Assembly: GCA_023955635.1 (NCBI GenBank)
Contig: JAMXHR010000010.1
Coordinates: forward strand, 124,001 to 188,000
Direction: 5' to 3'
DNA length: 64,000 bases
From: Methanosarcina sp. ERenArc_MAG2
GTDB lineage: Archaea > Halobacteriota > Methanosarcinia > Methanosarcinales > Methanosarcinaceae
The position numbers and the translations under genes were made by a program. Under the pieces are notes generated by a model, which worked only from the letters and a program-made list of their open reading frames with translations, was not told the DNA's origin and searched no databases. Numbering within the stretch: the first letter of the stretch is position 1; every line of letters begins with the position of its first letter. This document shows positions 45,468 to 55,118 of this stretch, piece after piece.

Positions 45468-45953
45468 ATGACAACGGAAAGAGATGAAGATTACCTGAAA
45501 ATTATCGCCTCAATTGTGGAGGAAAAAGGATACGCCAAAGTTAAAGATATAGCAAAAGAGCTGGAACTCGGCCCATCGACCGTGACAGGTATGTTCAAGA
45601 AACTTGATAAAGAAGGCTATATAAACTATGAAAAGTACGGAGGCGTAACTCTTACCGAGAAAGGAACAGAAATCGCCAGAAAGACGAGGGAAAAATATAG
45701 CATGCTCAAGGATTTTCTCATGCATCTCGGGCTTGATGAACAGACTGCAGAAGAAGATGCCTGCAAAATTGAGCATATCCTTAATCCAAAAACAGCACGC
45801 GCATTGAAAAAATTCATAGAATTTGCAGATAAGGAAGATGAATCAAAAATCTGGATAGAGCATTTCAGGTATTTTGTCCAGACCGGGGAATACGTACATT
45901 GTTCCCCTGAAAACAGGGATATATGCCCTGTTCACGGCAAAAAAGTTGAGTAA
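45468..45953 (+). CDS. DtxR/MntR-family metal-dependent regulator
   Basis: 161 residues. Winged helix 'DYLKIIASIVEEKGYAKVKDIAKELELGPSTVTGMFKKLDKEGYINYEKYGGVTLTEKG', then the metal-binding dimer domain 'LKDFLMHLGLDEQTAEEDACKIEHIL', in which Glu, Asp, Cys and His give the usual ligand set. A Cys-rich tail (HCSPENRDICPVHGKK) may bind another metal. No SH3 domain. Likely represses iron or manganese uptake genes, with the feo operon 1 kb upstream the obvious target. Confidence 0.92.
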   Translation: MTTERDEDYLKIIASIVEEKGYAKVKDIAKELELGPSTVTGMFKKLDKEGYINYEKYGGVTLTEKGTEIARKTREKYSMLKDFLMHLGLDEQTAEEDACKIEHILNPKTARALKKFIEFADKEDESKIWIEHFRYFVQTGEYVHCSPENRDICPVHGKKVE

Positions 45954-47079
45954 TCTCTGTTTTCTCTTTTTTCGCTCAACTCTGTATAAAAATCGTTATG
46001 ACAGTTCCTGTTCGAAGGAACTTTCATATGCACGTCTCCTGATTATATGTGATTCCTGCCTGTATTGAATTGAAGAAGCTTCCTGTTCCCTGCAAAATTC
46101 AGGTTACTTTCCATGCAAATACGATCCTTGACCCGTCCTTCATGTCAAGAGCACGGAAGACTTCAAGCCCGTAACTCCCCAGCGTCTCTATGTACTCATT
46201 TACGAAAACCCTCCAGGATTTAAGGCTTCAGCAAGTTTGGGGATAAGGAAAGGCACTTTTCCTCCGGGATTAAAGGAAGAAAAGATATATGGTCCTCAAA
46301 AAATGATTCATTTTTTAAGGGTCAATAAACCTTATTTCGTAGAGTAGATGTGGTGCTAGTACTTCCCCAATAAAAGTACATATGATGTAATTATTCAGGT
46401 ATTGTCGGCGCTCCCTTAAACGCCGCATAAAGTGAATCAATTACAGACATCATATTTTTCATTATTATAGAAATGTATCCTCTGTTTCTACAGAAAGCAT
46501 CCGCTCCTTGTGATGTCCTAAAAGATCCCGAGATCTTTTGCTGAACCCTTACCATATGATAAAGAATCTATTTTCAATTAAACGAATCAGATATCCTTAA
46601 TTTTTATTTTAAGGTTATATTATCCCGTATTTTCAAAATATAATTTTGTAAAACGGAAAACGGAGTCTGTTGCCATAATTGCAATAAAATATGATTTGTC
46701 GAAAAATAGAGTTCTAATCCCGCCCACATAGTATTTTTAAAGCTTAATCGGGTTTATTTCTCTCAAAATTGGACTTTAAGAATGGACTTTTATTGAGAAA
46801 ACTCTGTTTATATGTCTATTACCTAAAATAAGCATTTTTAATTCTCAGTTTATACACTGATTTTGGAGACCCTAAATAACTAATAGTTACCTGTTCAAAC
46901 CCCGGAAAGCAAGAAAGATTGCATAAACTCCCTTTTTTCCTGCTAAATTAAGGTTACTTTTCCGTTAAATTAGATGATAAAAGAAATTATAAAAGCAGAC
47001 CGGAATCCAGCTTAAAAGAGATAAAAATCAACGGAAAAAGAGTAGAAACTCAGGAGAACTTTCAGATATAAGAATCTTT
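45954..47079. other. Long gene-poor interval
   Basis: 1.1 kb. Only a methyltransferase scrap (46099-46262) is recognisable. The remainder is AT-rich, with a small GGCG...CGCC hairpin near 46407-46424. No RNA gene recognised. Confidence 0.5.
46099..46262 (-). pseudogene. C-terminal scrap of a methyltransferase
   Basis: Minus strand reads 'FVNEYIETLGSYGLEVFRALDMKDGSRIVFAWKVT'-stop and, in a shifted frame just before it, 'FLIPKLAEALNPGG', like the last strands of a class I SAM-dependent methyltransferase. No start and a frame break: a relic. Confidence 0.5.
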
Positions 47080-47271
47080 TCAGGCAAGAACATCGACATA
47101 ATCTACCGGCCTTTTGAAAACAGCTGTTATCATACCATTTTCGTCGATCTCGTCCGCAAACTTGATGAGTTCCCAGCCTTCAGTTCCGAGGCTATTAAGA
47201 TCTTCTTTTGTCTTTGACCACTCGCTGAACCTTATCTCTTTAACATCATATTCCCAGACGGTCACTCGCAT
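47080..47271 (-). CDS. DUF4177-type small protein
   Basis: 63 residues: 'VTVWEYDVKEIRFSEW…LNSLGTEGWELIKFAD…AVFKRPVD'. The 'LNxLGxEGWEL' centre and terminal 'FKRP' mark the DUF4177 family of small alpha/beta proteins of unknown role. Stands alone. Confidence 0.8.
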   Translation of the reverse strand: MRVTVWEYDVKEIRFSEWSKTKEDLNSLGTEGWELIKFADEIDENGMITAVFKRPVDYVDVLA

Positions 47272-47471
47272 TCATCTCCAGTAAAGTTGAATAAGATTAA
47301 TTCATATATTAACTGGTGGCATCTGCTATATTTATCTTTTTAAAAAATAGATTTGCGATCAAATCAACTTAAATTGCTCTCGGGATTGAGTAAGATCTCC
47401 GGCGGCTTTATATGACGAAAATGAAGAAAAGGAAACAGAAAAAGAAGATGCGGAGTTAATCAAAAAGTTAT

Positions 47472-48581
47472 TCAAATCTCAACCAGTTTATATTCCCTGC
47501 TTCCAAGGCCTATTTTTTCCCCGTACTCAAGCTGGTAAGTCCCGTCGACCATAGGCCACACGCCCATGAACTTATCGGCCCCTTCTTCGTGGTTGAAGTG
47601 CAGGGAGGAGCTCACAAGCCCTTTCTGCCTGTTTACAAGGTCGTAGCTTGCCTGATCAAGGGCAACAGGATCTTTTGAGGCGAGAATTCCTATGTCCGGA
47701 ACAATAGGAGCGTCACTCCAGGGCACGCAGTCGCAGTCAGGAGTAACTTTAAGCAGGAAGTTGATATAACCGACCCGGTCTTCTTTTCCCTTTACCGCTC
47801 CGTATGCATACTCTGTGAGGCATTCCAGAAACTCAGGGATGTCATGTTCCCAATCTATATCAATAGCATTTGAAGGGCACGCTTCCATACACTGTCCGCA
47901 GCTTATACAGACACCAGGCTCGATCATTGAGACCTCCCCTAGAAGAGAAGCGGCTCCTACAGGGCAGACCTCAACGCATTTCCCGCAAGCTACGCATTTT
48001 TCTTCAACCACATGAGGGCTTGTCCTGAAATGCTGTTCCTTCTTGCCGGCTGCAGGAGCGCAGCCCATGGCAAGATTCTTAACAGCTCCTCCGAAGCCCG
48101 CCACAATGTGCCCTTTAAAATGGGACATCACAATCATGGAATCTGCGGCAGCAATATCCGACCCTATTTTTACGGACTTGAAATGCTTCTGCTCGATCTC
48201 AACTTCTTCAACGTTCTGGCTCTTCAATCCATCCGAGATTATAAGCGGAGCCCTGACAACGGAATAATCGAAACCATGTTCTATCGCTGTAGTCAGGTGG
48301 TCAACTGCATTATGCCTGCTGCCTGAGTAAAGAGTATTCGTGTCGGTAACAAACGGTTTTGCTCCGACTGCCCGAATCTTTTCTACAACCTGCCGCACAA
48401 AAACAGGGTTGATGTATCCGTCGTTTCCGTACTCTCCAAAATGAATCTTAATTGCAGTGAGGTCGTCTGATCCCAGGAGCTCAACAAAACCTGCCTCATC
48501 AAAAAGCCTCTGAATCTTGCTGATCGTACTATCCTGCGGATTTCTTGCTCTCAAGTCTGCGAAATAAACTTCACTTGCCAT
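47472..48581 (-). CDS. DUF362 protein with two 4Fe-4S ferredoxin motifs
   Basis: 369 residues. DUF362 core ('LTAIKIHFGEYGNDGYINPVFVRQVVEKI', 'HFKGHIVAGFGGAVKNLAMGCAPAAGK') followed by a 2[4Fe-4S] ferredoxin: CVACGKCVEVCPVGA and CISCGQCMEACPSNA. The C-terminal part 'PDIGILASKDPVALDQASYDLV' completes the domain. Common in methanogens and clostridia; presumed redox role, function unproven. AGGGAT before the ATG. Confidence 0.92.
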   Translation of the reverse strand: MASEVYFADLRARNPQDSTISKIQRLFDEAGFVELLGSDDLTAIKIHFGEYGNDGYINPVFVRQVVEKIRAVGAKPFVTDTNTLYSGSRHNAVDHLTTAIEHGFDYSVVRAPLIISDGLKSQNVEEVEIEQKHFKSVKIGSDIAAADSMIVMSHFKGHIVAGFGGAVKNLAMGCAPAAGKKEQHFRTSPHVVEEKCVACGKCVEVCPVGAASLLGEVSMIEPGVCISCGQCMEACPSNAIDIDWEHDIPEFLECLTEYAYGAVKGKEDRVGYINFLLKVTPDCDCVPWSDAPIVPDIGILASKDPVALDQASYDLVNRQKGLVSSSLHFNHEEGADKFMGVWPMVDGTYQLEYGEKIGLGSREYKLVEI

Positions 48582-48681
48582 ATAAATCCCTCCGAAAATC
48601 TGAATTAATGCTTTTATCCATGAAAACTGTATAGTTAAAAAAAGTGTTTTTTACTTTTAGGTATTGCGCTGTTATAATGCT

Positions 48682-48745
48682 AAGAGGCTGATAAATTAAG
48701 AGGCTGATAAATTAAGAGACTGATAAATTAAGAGGCTGATAAATT
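48682..48745. repeat. Four 16-bp tandem repeats
   Basis: AAGAGGCTGATAAATT four times head to tail (one unit has GAGACTG), followed by degenerate 'GGATAAATT' and 'CTGATAAAT'. It lies between DUF362 and rsgA, both on the minus strand, upstream of the DUF362 promoter. Slippage repeat or binding-site cluster. Confidence 0.85.
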
Positions 48746-48788
48746 CCGGATAAATTCCTGATAAATCTGCCTAAAAATATGCTTTATT

Positions 48789-49897
48789 TCATAGTTTCCC
48801 CGTAGATTTCTTATATTTTTTAATATCCACCGCTATTTTCTTGCATTTCTCCTTTTCAAGCCGTTTCAGCCCAATTTCTGCTTTTTTTGACTGGAATATG
48901 AGTTCTCCAGTTAATCTGTGATAACTGGCAAGCCGTTCTTCTGGAATAAGCCCGTCCTCAACCGCCTTCAGTACAGCACAGCCTGGTTCGTTGCGGTGAG
49001 TGCAATCTTTAAACTTGCAATTGCGGGCTGCGTCAACGATCTCGGAAAAAGCTTTTTCAAGCCCTTCTGCAGAGTCTCCGAGCTGGATTTCCTGATTCCT
49101 GGGTTGTCTATAAGAACCGCTCCATTTGGAAGCAGAAACAGCTGGCGGACTGTAGTTGTATGCCTGCCTTTTTCATCGTCTTTCCGGATATCTGCGGTTT
49201 TCTGGACGGTTTCGCCAAGAAAAGCGTTGATAAGCGTGGATTTTCCAACGCCGGAGGAACCTATTAATGCAATTGTTTCCCCCGGATTGAGGTAAGGGTT
49301 AAGTGCATCAAGCCCGTTTTTTGAAAGGGCGCTTAATGGAATAACCGGCACGTCACCTGCAATGGACCGGATTTTCTCTACCAGCCGGGTTGGGTCATCT
49401 TCAAGGTCGATTTTGTTAAGTAAAATCACAGGGTTTGCCCCGGAAGAATACACAATGGCAAGATACCTCTCAAGCCTTCGAAGGTTGAGATCCTTACCAA
49501 CGGAAGTCACGATAAAAATGGTATCAAGATTTGCAGTAATTATCTGCTCTCCGCCCCCGTCTCCTGCTGCCCCTCTTGAAAGGCAGGTCCTCCTGGGCAG
49601 GATATTCACAATCATGCGTGAGCCCAGTTCCGGCTGGTCAAGCAAACCGACAAAATCCCCTACAACCGGCTGCATCCCAATCTTCTGAAGTGCACCGGAG
49701 ATTCCTGCCTGTACGACAGCCCCAGAGACAAGGACCTCGCAGACCGTTTTATGCCTTGATGCGACTCTTCCGGCAATGTATGGACCTTTGTAGGCAGAAA
49801 ATGCCAGCTCAAGATCTTCGTTCCACCCCGGAATTTTATCGGCATTACAGTGAACTGAATTATGACCTGAACTTTCCGTTTCGCTATGATTGTTCAT
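48789..49897 (-). pseudogene. rsgA: RsgA ribosome-assembly GTPase (one-base deletion)
   Basis: Circularly permuted GTPase that matures the small ribosomal subunit in bacteria; archaeal copies are seen in Methanosarcina. OB-fold first ('[17 protein letters not shown]', 'VVGDFVGLL'), then G4 'LLNKIDL', G1 '[16 protein letters not shown]', G2 'KGRHTTT', G3 'LIDNPGI'. One base is missing near 49103. Restored, the frame reads '[18 protein letters not shown]', the zinc site [14 protein letters not shown], and ends at 48789 with 369 residues. Start taken at MNNHSE (49897). Otherwise perfect, so a sequence error is likely. Confidence 0.9.
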
Positions 49898-50078
49898 AAG
49901 ATGGAAGTATCCGATTAAATGGATAAATCTTTTGATATTTTGCCCTGAAAAATTCAATTGTGCCTGAAAATTCCTTCTTATTCCGGCTGAAGAAGTTCCT
50001 TTTAAAGAATTGATTTCATTTAAAATTTTCTTTCTCGATTTCAAACTATTTTTATAGTAAAGTGGCAAATTCAAAATA

Positions 50079-50387
50079 ATGATCGATTCTGCATCTTTAC
50101 AAATAATTGCAATTTTTATTGTCATTGTTATAGCCGTTTTATTTATATTCTCACGTTTAGGGAAAAGGCTCGATAAGGCTGGCAAATACATTAAAAGCTA
50201 TGTTAAAGAGGAAAAAAACGAGAACGAGAATGAAAAAGAGAATGCAATGGCGATTGGACTTTCCCTTGGCATGTCGTTCGGTTTGATGTTTGGAATTATT
50301 ATACACAATATAGCTCTGGGAGTTGCTCTTGGACTCGCTTTTGGAATGGCTTTGGGAGCAGCTTTTGGGGAAAAAGAGAGGAAATAG
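50079..50387 (+). CDS. Small membrane protein with glycine-zipper repeats
   Basis: 102 residues: one N-terminal span ([16 protein letters not shown]), a strongly charged linker ([12 protein letters not shown]) and a Gly-rich segment '[13 protein letters not shown]…[17 protein letters not shown]', a glycine-zipper that likely forms two packed spans. It resembles the small glycine-zipper proteins of bacteria; no specific role known. Confidence 0.7.
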   Translation: MIDSASLQIIAIFIVIVIAVLFIFSRLGKRLDKAGKYIKSYVKEEKNENENEKENAMAIGLSLGMSFGLMFGIIIHNIALGVALGLAFGMALGAAFGEKERK

Positions 50388-50493
50388 TACGTGAAAAATA
50401 AATAATAACGTACTTTCATGCAAGTATACAGACTTTAGACGGGCTTCGGAGTCATTTATGCAGGGATGAGTTTTTGAATAAATTAAGGCATTG

Positions 50494-50854
50494 TTAACTA
50501 AACATAGTTAACTCTTTATTTCTGTATTTCATCAATAGAAGAACCGAGTACTTTAGCATTTCAAGACTCTTCGTATAACACTTTGTTTTTCTTCTTAATC
50601 TTGCTAGAAAGTGCCTCAATATGCTGTTATATCCTTCAACTGTATACGTTTCTGCTTTGGATTGAGTATGAATCGTTTCAGGAAGGAACTCTGCATATGC
50701 CCTCCAGTGATCTGTCATCACTTCTCCAATCTCTTTCTTCTCTAATTTTTCCCAGAGTAGTTGTCCAGTTTCCGTTCCTCTGCTACCAAAAGAGCAGTTG
50801 ATGAACTTTTTCCCAACTCTATCAACAGCAATCCAGATCCAGCAATATTTTTTT
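50494..50854 (-). pseudogene. Outer IS1 transposase, C-terminal part
   Basis: Catalytic half: 'YCWIWIAVDRVGKKFINCSFGSRG', 'VMTDHWRAYAEFLP', 'TVEGYNSILRHFLARLRRKTKCYTKS'. Joined in frame to the front half when the inner IS1 and one ATTTTTTT are removed, giving 226 residues. Confidence 0.9.
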
Positions 50855-51594
50855 GGCATTGGTACCTAAACACTGATATATATTATGAGAACTTATATCT
50901 CTTGATGAACTGCCCAAGATGTAAGAGTCTCGATCATAATAAGAATGGTAAAGTTAATGGCCGTCAACGCTACAAATGCTCTGATTGTGGATATAATTAT
51001 TCAGTAGAGCTAAAATCAACTGCTAGTTCCGCATCTGTTAAGAGACAGGCTTTACAACTCTATCTTGAAGGATTGGGATTTCGGTCAATAGGGCGTTTTT
51101 TGGGAGTAAGTCATGTTTCTATCCAAAAATGGATAAAGAAATTTGGTCAGGAGTTAGAAGAACTAAAAAGCGAAAATGAGATCTCTATTGTTGAAATGGA
51201 TGAGATGCACACTTACATCGGTAACAAAAAAAATATTGCTGGATCTGGATTGCTGTTGATAGAGTTGGGAAAAAGTTCATCAACTGTTCTTTTGGCAGCA
51301 GAGGGACAGAAACTGGACAAAAACTCTGGGAAAAGTTAAAGGAAAAAGAGATTGAAAAAGTGATGACTGATCACTGGAGGGCATATGCAGAGTTCGTTCC
51401 AGATAAAATTCATACTCAATCAAAAGCAGAAACGTACACTGTTGAAGGGTATAACAGCATATTTAGGCACTTTCTGGCAAGATTGAGAAGAAAGACAAAG
51501 TGTTATACTAAGAGTCTTGAAATGCTAAAGTACTCAGTTATTCTCTTAATGAAATATAGAAATAATGAGTTAACTATATTTAGTTAACAATGCC
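50855..51594 (+). mobile_element. Inner IS1-family element, 740 bp
   Basis: Ends GGCATTGGTACCTAAA and complement of TTTAGTTAACAATGCC, with ATTTTTTT duplicated at 50847-50854 and 51595-51602. Inserted in opposite orientation into the A-run of a close relative's transposase gene. Confidence 0.93.
50905..51587 (+). CDS. IS1-family transposase (frameshift at an A-run)
   Basis: N-terminal zinc finger 'CPRCKSLDHNKNGKVNGRQRYKCSDC', helix-turn-helix 'GFRSIGRFLGVSHVSIQKWIKKFG', 'VEMDEMHTYIG', then a break at the eight-A run near 51228-51236. In the -1 frame it resumes 'KKYCWIWIAVDRVGKK' and ends at 51587; full product 227 residues. IS1 elements use programmed -1 slippage on A-runs between their two frames, so this may be functional. 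The outer copy has the same junction in one frame. Confidence 0.88.
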
Positions 51595-51922
51595 ATTTTT
51601 TTATACCGATGTAAGTATGCATTTCATCCATTTCAACAACAGATATCTCATTTTCACTTTTTAGATCCTCTAACCCCTGACCAAATTTCTTTATCCATTT
51701 TTGGACAGAAACATGACTTACCCCTAAAAATCGTCCTATTGAGCGAAAGCCCAATCCTTCGAGGTAGAGTTGTAAAGCCTGTCTTTTTACAGAAGCGGAA
51801 AAAGCAGTTGATTTCAGCTCTACTGTATAGTTATAGCCACAATCAGAGCATTTGTACCGTTGACGCCCGCCAACTATGCCATTCTTTTTGTGACTGGAAC
51901 TATTACATTTTGGGCAATTCAT
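51595..51922 (-). pseudogene. Outer IS1 transposase, N-terminal part
   Basis: 'MNCPKCNSSSHKKNGIVGGRQ', helix-turn-helix and 'VEMDEMHTYIGIKK', cut by the inner IS1 at the A-run. Confidence 0.9.
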
Positions 51923-52251
51923 GCAGAAATATAGGTTATAAGTAGTATATATCTATTTTTGTTTACCAATGCCTAAATTAAAAATCCCGGCAGCACGTGA
52001 ATTCCCTGGAACGTCATTTAAAGATTTATGGGTTTGAATTCCATCCTTTGCACTAAATTATGGGATATAGGAATCTCAAAAAAGTGTACGCTACTGTAAA
52101 ATACCAGCAGCAGGGTTTTCAGAAATTGCCCTAACAAAAAATATATTTTGCAATTCACTCAATAAAAATGCCAAATTTTTTGTACGTTAGTGCAAAATTT
52201 ACGCACAACGATTCTTTTCAAAAGCTGTCCTACAAGAAAATGCTTTTCTTT

Positions 52252-53061
52252 TCACCATATTTCCCTGAGAAAATAAGTTAATTTTTTGTTCACAATTATG
52301 CAGTCACAGCACAGTTCTTTAGAATTTTTGCTCATTTTAATGGTACTTATATTATCTTTGTTAATTAAACGTGTTCCATCTTCTGTTAATACATTTACAT
52401 AGGATCCCCGCTTCAAAATAATCCCATTAATAAACTCCCTATTTTTCAAATATAAATTAGCCTCACGATAATGAGCTTCATAGTATCCAACACAAAAAGC
52501 AAAATTTGTAAAGGTTAGTAAAGCAAGGATAAAAGACAGTAGAATTATTCCAACTGGTACATCCAGTTTATAAAAAATATATACAATAAAAATTATCACA
52601 ATAGGAACAAGACGCGATAGTATAATTCGCATGATTCTGTATTTTAACCATTTGCGTTGGTTTATTTTTTTACATTCAACGAAATTATCTAGTGACTCGC
52701 GTCTATCTCTGAAATTTTCGGCGCCATATTGAAATACGAAATACAAAATAAATTCAAGAGTTAACCCAACAATAAGAATAGTAGAAAAATAGGAAGTATA
52801 ATTTTTTAATAGTAAACTTAACAAAAGTACTACTACATATGGTTCCAGTATGTAATTTACTACAAATAACGTACCTGCAAAGTAATGCGACGTTACATTA
52901 TATTCTTCAACTTGTGTTTCTCCCCAACGTACTCCAAAGTAATAAATTATAGCACTTATGAGAATAATCGCAATTGAAAGAAGTCCAATTAAATCAGAAT
53001 TTCCAGTTATATCAGTCTCCAATTTATCACAGAATGTATTTAATAATATGTCAAGGCTCAT
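52252..53061 (-). CDS. Multi-span membrane protein of unknown function
   Basis: 269 residues, about five spans (for example 'LIGLLSIAIILISAIIYYFGV', 'YILEPYVVVLLLSLLL', 'VPIVIIFIVYIFYKL') and a cytosolic C-terminal domain of ~70 residues ('FINGIILKRGSYVNVLTEDGTRLINKDNISTIKMS') that looks like a small beta-barrel (Sm- or SH3-like). No family recognised. Monocistronic between mobile elements. Confidence 0.7.
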   Translation of the reverse strand: MSLDILLNTFCDKLETDITGNSDLIGLLSIAIILISAIIYYFGVRWGETQVEEYNVTSHYFAGTLFVVNYILEPYVVVLLLSLLLKNYTSYFSTILIVGLTLEFILYFVFQYGAENFRDRRESLDNFVECKKINQRKWLKYRIMRIILSRLVPIVIIFIVYIFYKLDVPVGIILLSFILALLTFTNFAFCVGYYEAHYREANLYLKNREFINGIILKRGSYVNVLTEDGTRLINKDNISTIKMSKNSKELCCDCIIVNKKLTYFLREIW

Positions 53062-53655
53062 TATTATAGTCTATACATCTTTGTATTATAAAGATTATTT
53101 CTAAGTTATGGATTTATTAATAAATGATGTTTTTCAACAGTACTAAAAAAAGATTTTTTTAAAAGGCTATCAATTGCCTTATTAAAAAGGCAGTTTGCAG
53201 TAATTTAACCTACATTCGGCAGTCGACATTTAATTTTCAATAATTTTTGTTGATGGCGATTTTGAAATGATGCTCCATAATTGTGTGCAGTTGTTAGGTT
53301 TACATATGACCAATTATTCATTTCCCATACAAAACTTCAATGAAAAAATGATTCAGTACTTATATATATGTCGTGGGAGTTGTGCCACACGTTAACCAAC
53401 TTTAAACCTAATATATAATTAGCTAATATTCAAAAAACAGCATCAGAAAAAATATTTTCATTTCTAATGTCGACATGCCGAAAGCAGATTATAAGGATTG
53501 TAATCGGTTAAAAGTTTTAATGATTTTTAATTTTACGTTCATCGCTAGAATCTGCACTAAGTCAAAGTTACAAGAAAAGATTATATGGTATTGTGTAAAG
53601 TATATAGATTGTCAAAAATCAACTCAAGACTCATAAAAGTGAGGTATGCAAGGTG
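53062..53655. other. AT-rich interval with an inverted-repeat element
   Basis: No gene. Holds the promoter of the membrane protein at 53061 and an element bounded by 53209-53222 and 53463-53486. Confidence 0.45.
53209..53486. mobile_element. ~278-bp inverted-repeat element
   Basis: Ends CATTCGGCAGTCGACATT and, inverted, CTTTCGGCATGTCGACATT, imperfect over ~20 bases. The GCCGAA core recalls the IS1634-type ends found at 41, 54190 and 54941. Non-coding core. Confidence 0.5.
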
Positions 53656-53817
53656 ATGATTGGAGTCTCTGAAATACTGCTCATGCTCGGTGTGCTATTA
53701 CTTCTTATATTTATAGTACTGTTCTTGAAAATAATTTATAAATCAAAAAAAATTGGCGGTAATCCAAACCAAAAATTTAAAAAGTACTTCTTTAGATTCC
53801 GTCTTTTAAGCAATTAA
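53656..53817 (+). CDS. 53-residue single-span membrane protein
   Basis: ATG after 'GAGGTATGCAAGGTG'; 'IGVSEILLMLGVLLLLIFIV' continues into 'LFLKIIYKSKKIGG' and a basic aromatic tail. One N-terminal span with the positive side facing in. No family. Its isolated position and good ribosome site favour a real small gene. Confidence 0.5.
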   Translation: MIGVSEILLMLGVLLLLIFIVLFLKIIYKSKKIGGNPNQKFKKYFFRFRLLSN

Positions 53818-53983
53818 CTAGTTATTCTCGCAAGAATTACACTTAATATTTTAATCTTTTATGGATCTGGAGGAAATTTTTTCCTGCCTTTTCTCGTTCC
53901 TACAATCACAGGTTTTGTTATAAAACCTATATATTCTGAAGACATAATTTAAAAAAGTAAAAATTAGTGAACTACTGATTAAT

Positions 53984-54209
53984 CTACACTTTATCCAGGT
54001 ATCTCTGCAGCTTATCCGCAAGTTTGCCAATATGAATACCGTCAACAAATGCATGATGAACCTGGACTGCAAACGGCATCAGAAATTTGCCTTCTCTTTC
54101 CTGATATTTTCCCCAATCAAATATGGGTTGCGCTTTTTCCCTGTTTCCGAAATCCATGTGCGAAATATGCGTAAATGTTATCCACCATACATTCGGCAGG
54201 TCAACATAA
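53984..54209 (-). pseudogene. Chloramphenicol acetyltransferase-like C-terminal fragment
   Basis: About 70 residues 'VWWITFTHISHMDFGNREKAQPIFDWGKYQ' and 'MPFAVQVHHAFVDGIHIGKLADKLQ' are the C-terminus of a type A CAT, including the catalytic HHAFVDG block. The N-terminal two thirds are missing: upstream the frame reads into the IS1634-type end ATTCGGCAGGTCAAC. So a resistance gene was cut by an element. Confidence 0.87.
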
Positions 54210-54955
54210 AAATCCATTCAATTTTTCTATTGATATCGTTTTTTTCAGAACATTTGAAATCCAATTTAAATCAAAAATTACTAAATGTTAACCATGACAT
54301 CATTAATATATATTTGCAACAGATGAGAGAAATGAAAAATCGGATTTGACATATAGTCCTCATGACACTGATTTTTAAATAAGCCTACAAAAAATAACAA
54401 TCAAGGATATATAGATGTTAGGATGTGCTTGCTGCCGAATGTAGGTTGCAAGTAATGATATTAGTATTTCTCCTGAAGAGATGCTAAAGTATTACAAAGG
54501 ACAGGATAACGTAGAAAAAGGATTCAGATTCTTGAAAAGTGACACATTTAGCGTATCAAAAGTTTACCTCAAGAATAAAGCAAGAATAGAAGCAGTGACC
54601 ATGATAATGGTTCTCTGCTTAATGATTTATTCAATAGCAGAATGGAAGTTGAGGACAAAATTAGAGGAACAGAATGAAACGGCTCCAGATCAAAAAGGAA
54701 ACAAACAAAAAGACCTACAATGAGATGGATATTTTTCAATTTTCAGGGGATTACAGAACTTATAACTCAGAAAACGAGCATGAAATTCTTCGAATAACAG
54801 GCACAAATAAATGAAAGTACTTGAAAACTTTCATGCCAAAAAGAGAAAATAGAGTCAGAAATATTGAATATGGAAAAGATTCACTGGAAGATATTGAGTC
54901 TCATGGGGGAGAAATATGAAAAATATATATCTCTAATTACGTTAACCTGCCGAAT
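54190..54955 (+). mobile_element. IS1634-family relic, internally deleted
   Basis: Left end ATTCGGCAGGTCAAC and right end GTTAACCTGCCGAAT are inverted copies. Inside remains only the 3' part of a transposase; the first ~350 codons are gone. An internal CTGCCGAATGTAGG at 54432 may be a further end from nested rearrangement. Confidence 0.7.
54481..54723 (+). pseudogene. IS1634-family transposase, C-terminal fragment
   Basis: 80 codons 'MLKYYKGQDNVEKGFRFLKSD…YLKNKARIEAVTMIMVLCLMIYSIAEWKLR' hold the Glu region (YKGQDNVEKGFR) and final helices of IS1634/IS1549 transposases. The frame then breaks; 54720-54920 still reads 'MRWIFF-FQGITELIT' in another frame. Confidence 0.88.
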
Positions 54956-55023
54956 CCAGGTACTATAATATCAATTATATCATTTTATATTTCATCAGAA
55001 TATAATAATTAGTTAAAAACCGG

Positions 55024-55118
55024 TTTAAAACGACTGAGGAAGCAGTAAAACATACAAAAAATGAGTTTTTTAGAAACGTGAGCCACGAATTGAGAATTTC
55101 CCCAAATTCAATAACTGT
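55024..55118 (+). pseudogene. Histidine-kinase H-box fragment
   Basis: Reads 'KTTEEAVKHTKNEFFRNVSHELRISPNSIT', the dimer helix with the phospho-accepting His in FFRNVSHELR, typical of Methanosarcina sensor kinases. Cut by MITE copy D; no kinase domain follows. Confidence 0.8.

Larger units (their letters stand above)
50487..51973 (-). mobile_element. Outer IS1-family element (interrupted)
   Basis: Ends GGCATTGTTAACTAAA and, on the other side, complement of GTTTACCAATGCC. The 8-base duplication TAAATTAA lies at 50479-50486 and 51974-51981. Without the inner IS1 it is 739 bp. Its transposase gene is split into 51595-51922 (front) and 50494-50854 (back). Confidence 0.93.

Noticed and set aside
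45954..47079. Large structured RNA in the long gap
   Set aside because: Only one short GC hairpin and no conserved RNA motif visible by eye; a covariance search would be needed to claim more.
50761..50904. Upstream extension of the IS1 transposase
   Set aside because: The extension runs over the IS1 terminal repeat into the outer IS1; the family start is MNCPRC at 50905.
54190..54445. Separate 255-bp MITE between two GCCGAA motifs
   Set aside because: The left motif pairs better (15 bases) with 54941-54955, fitting an internally deleted IS1634 element; the 54432 motif may be coincidental.
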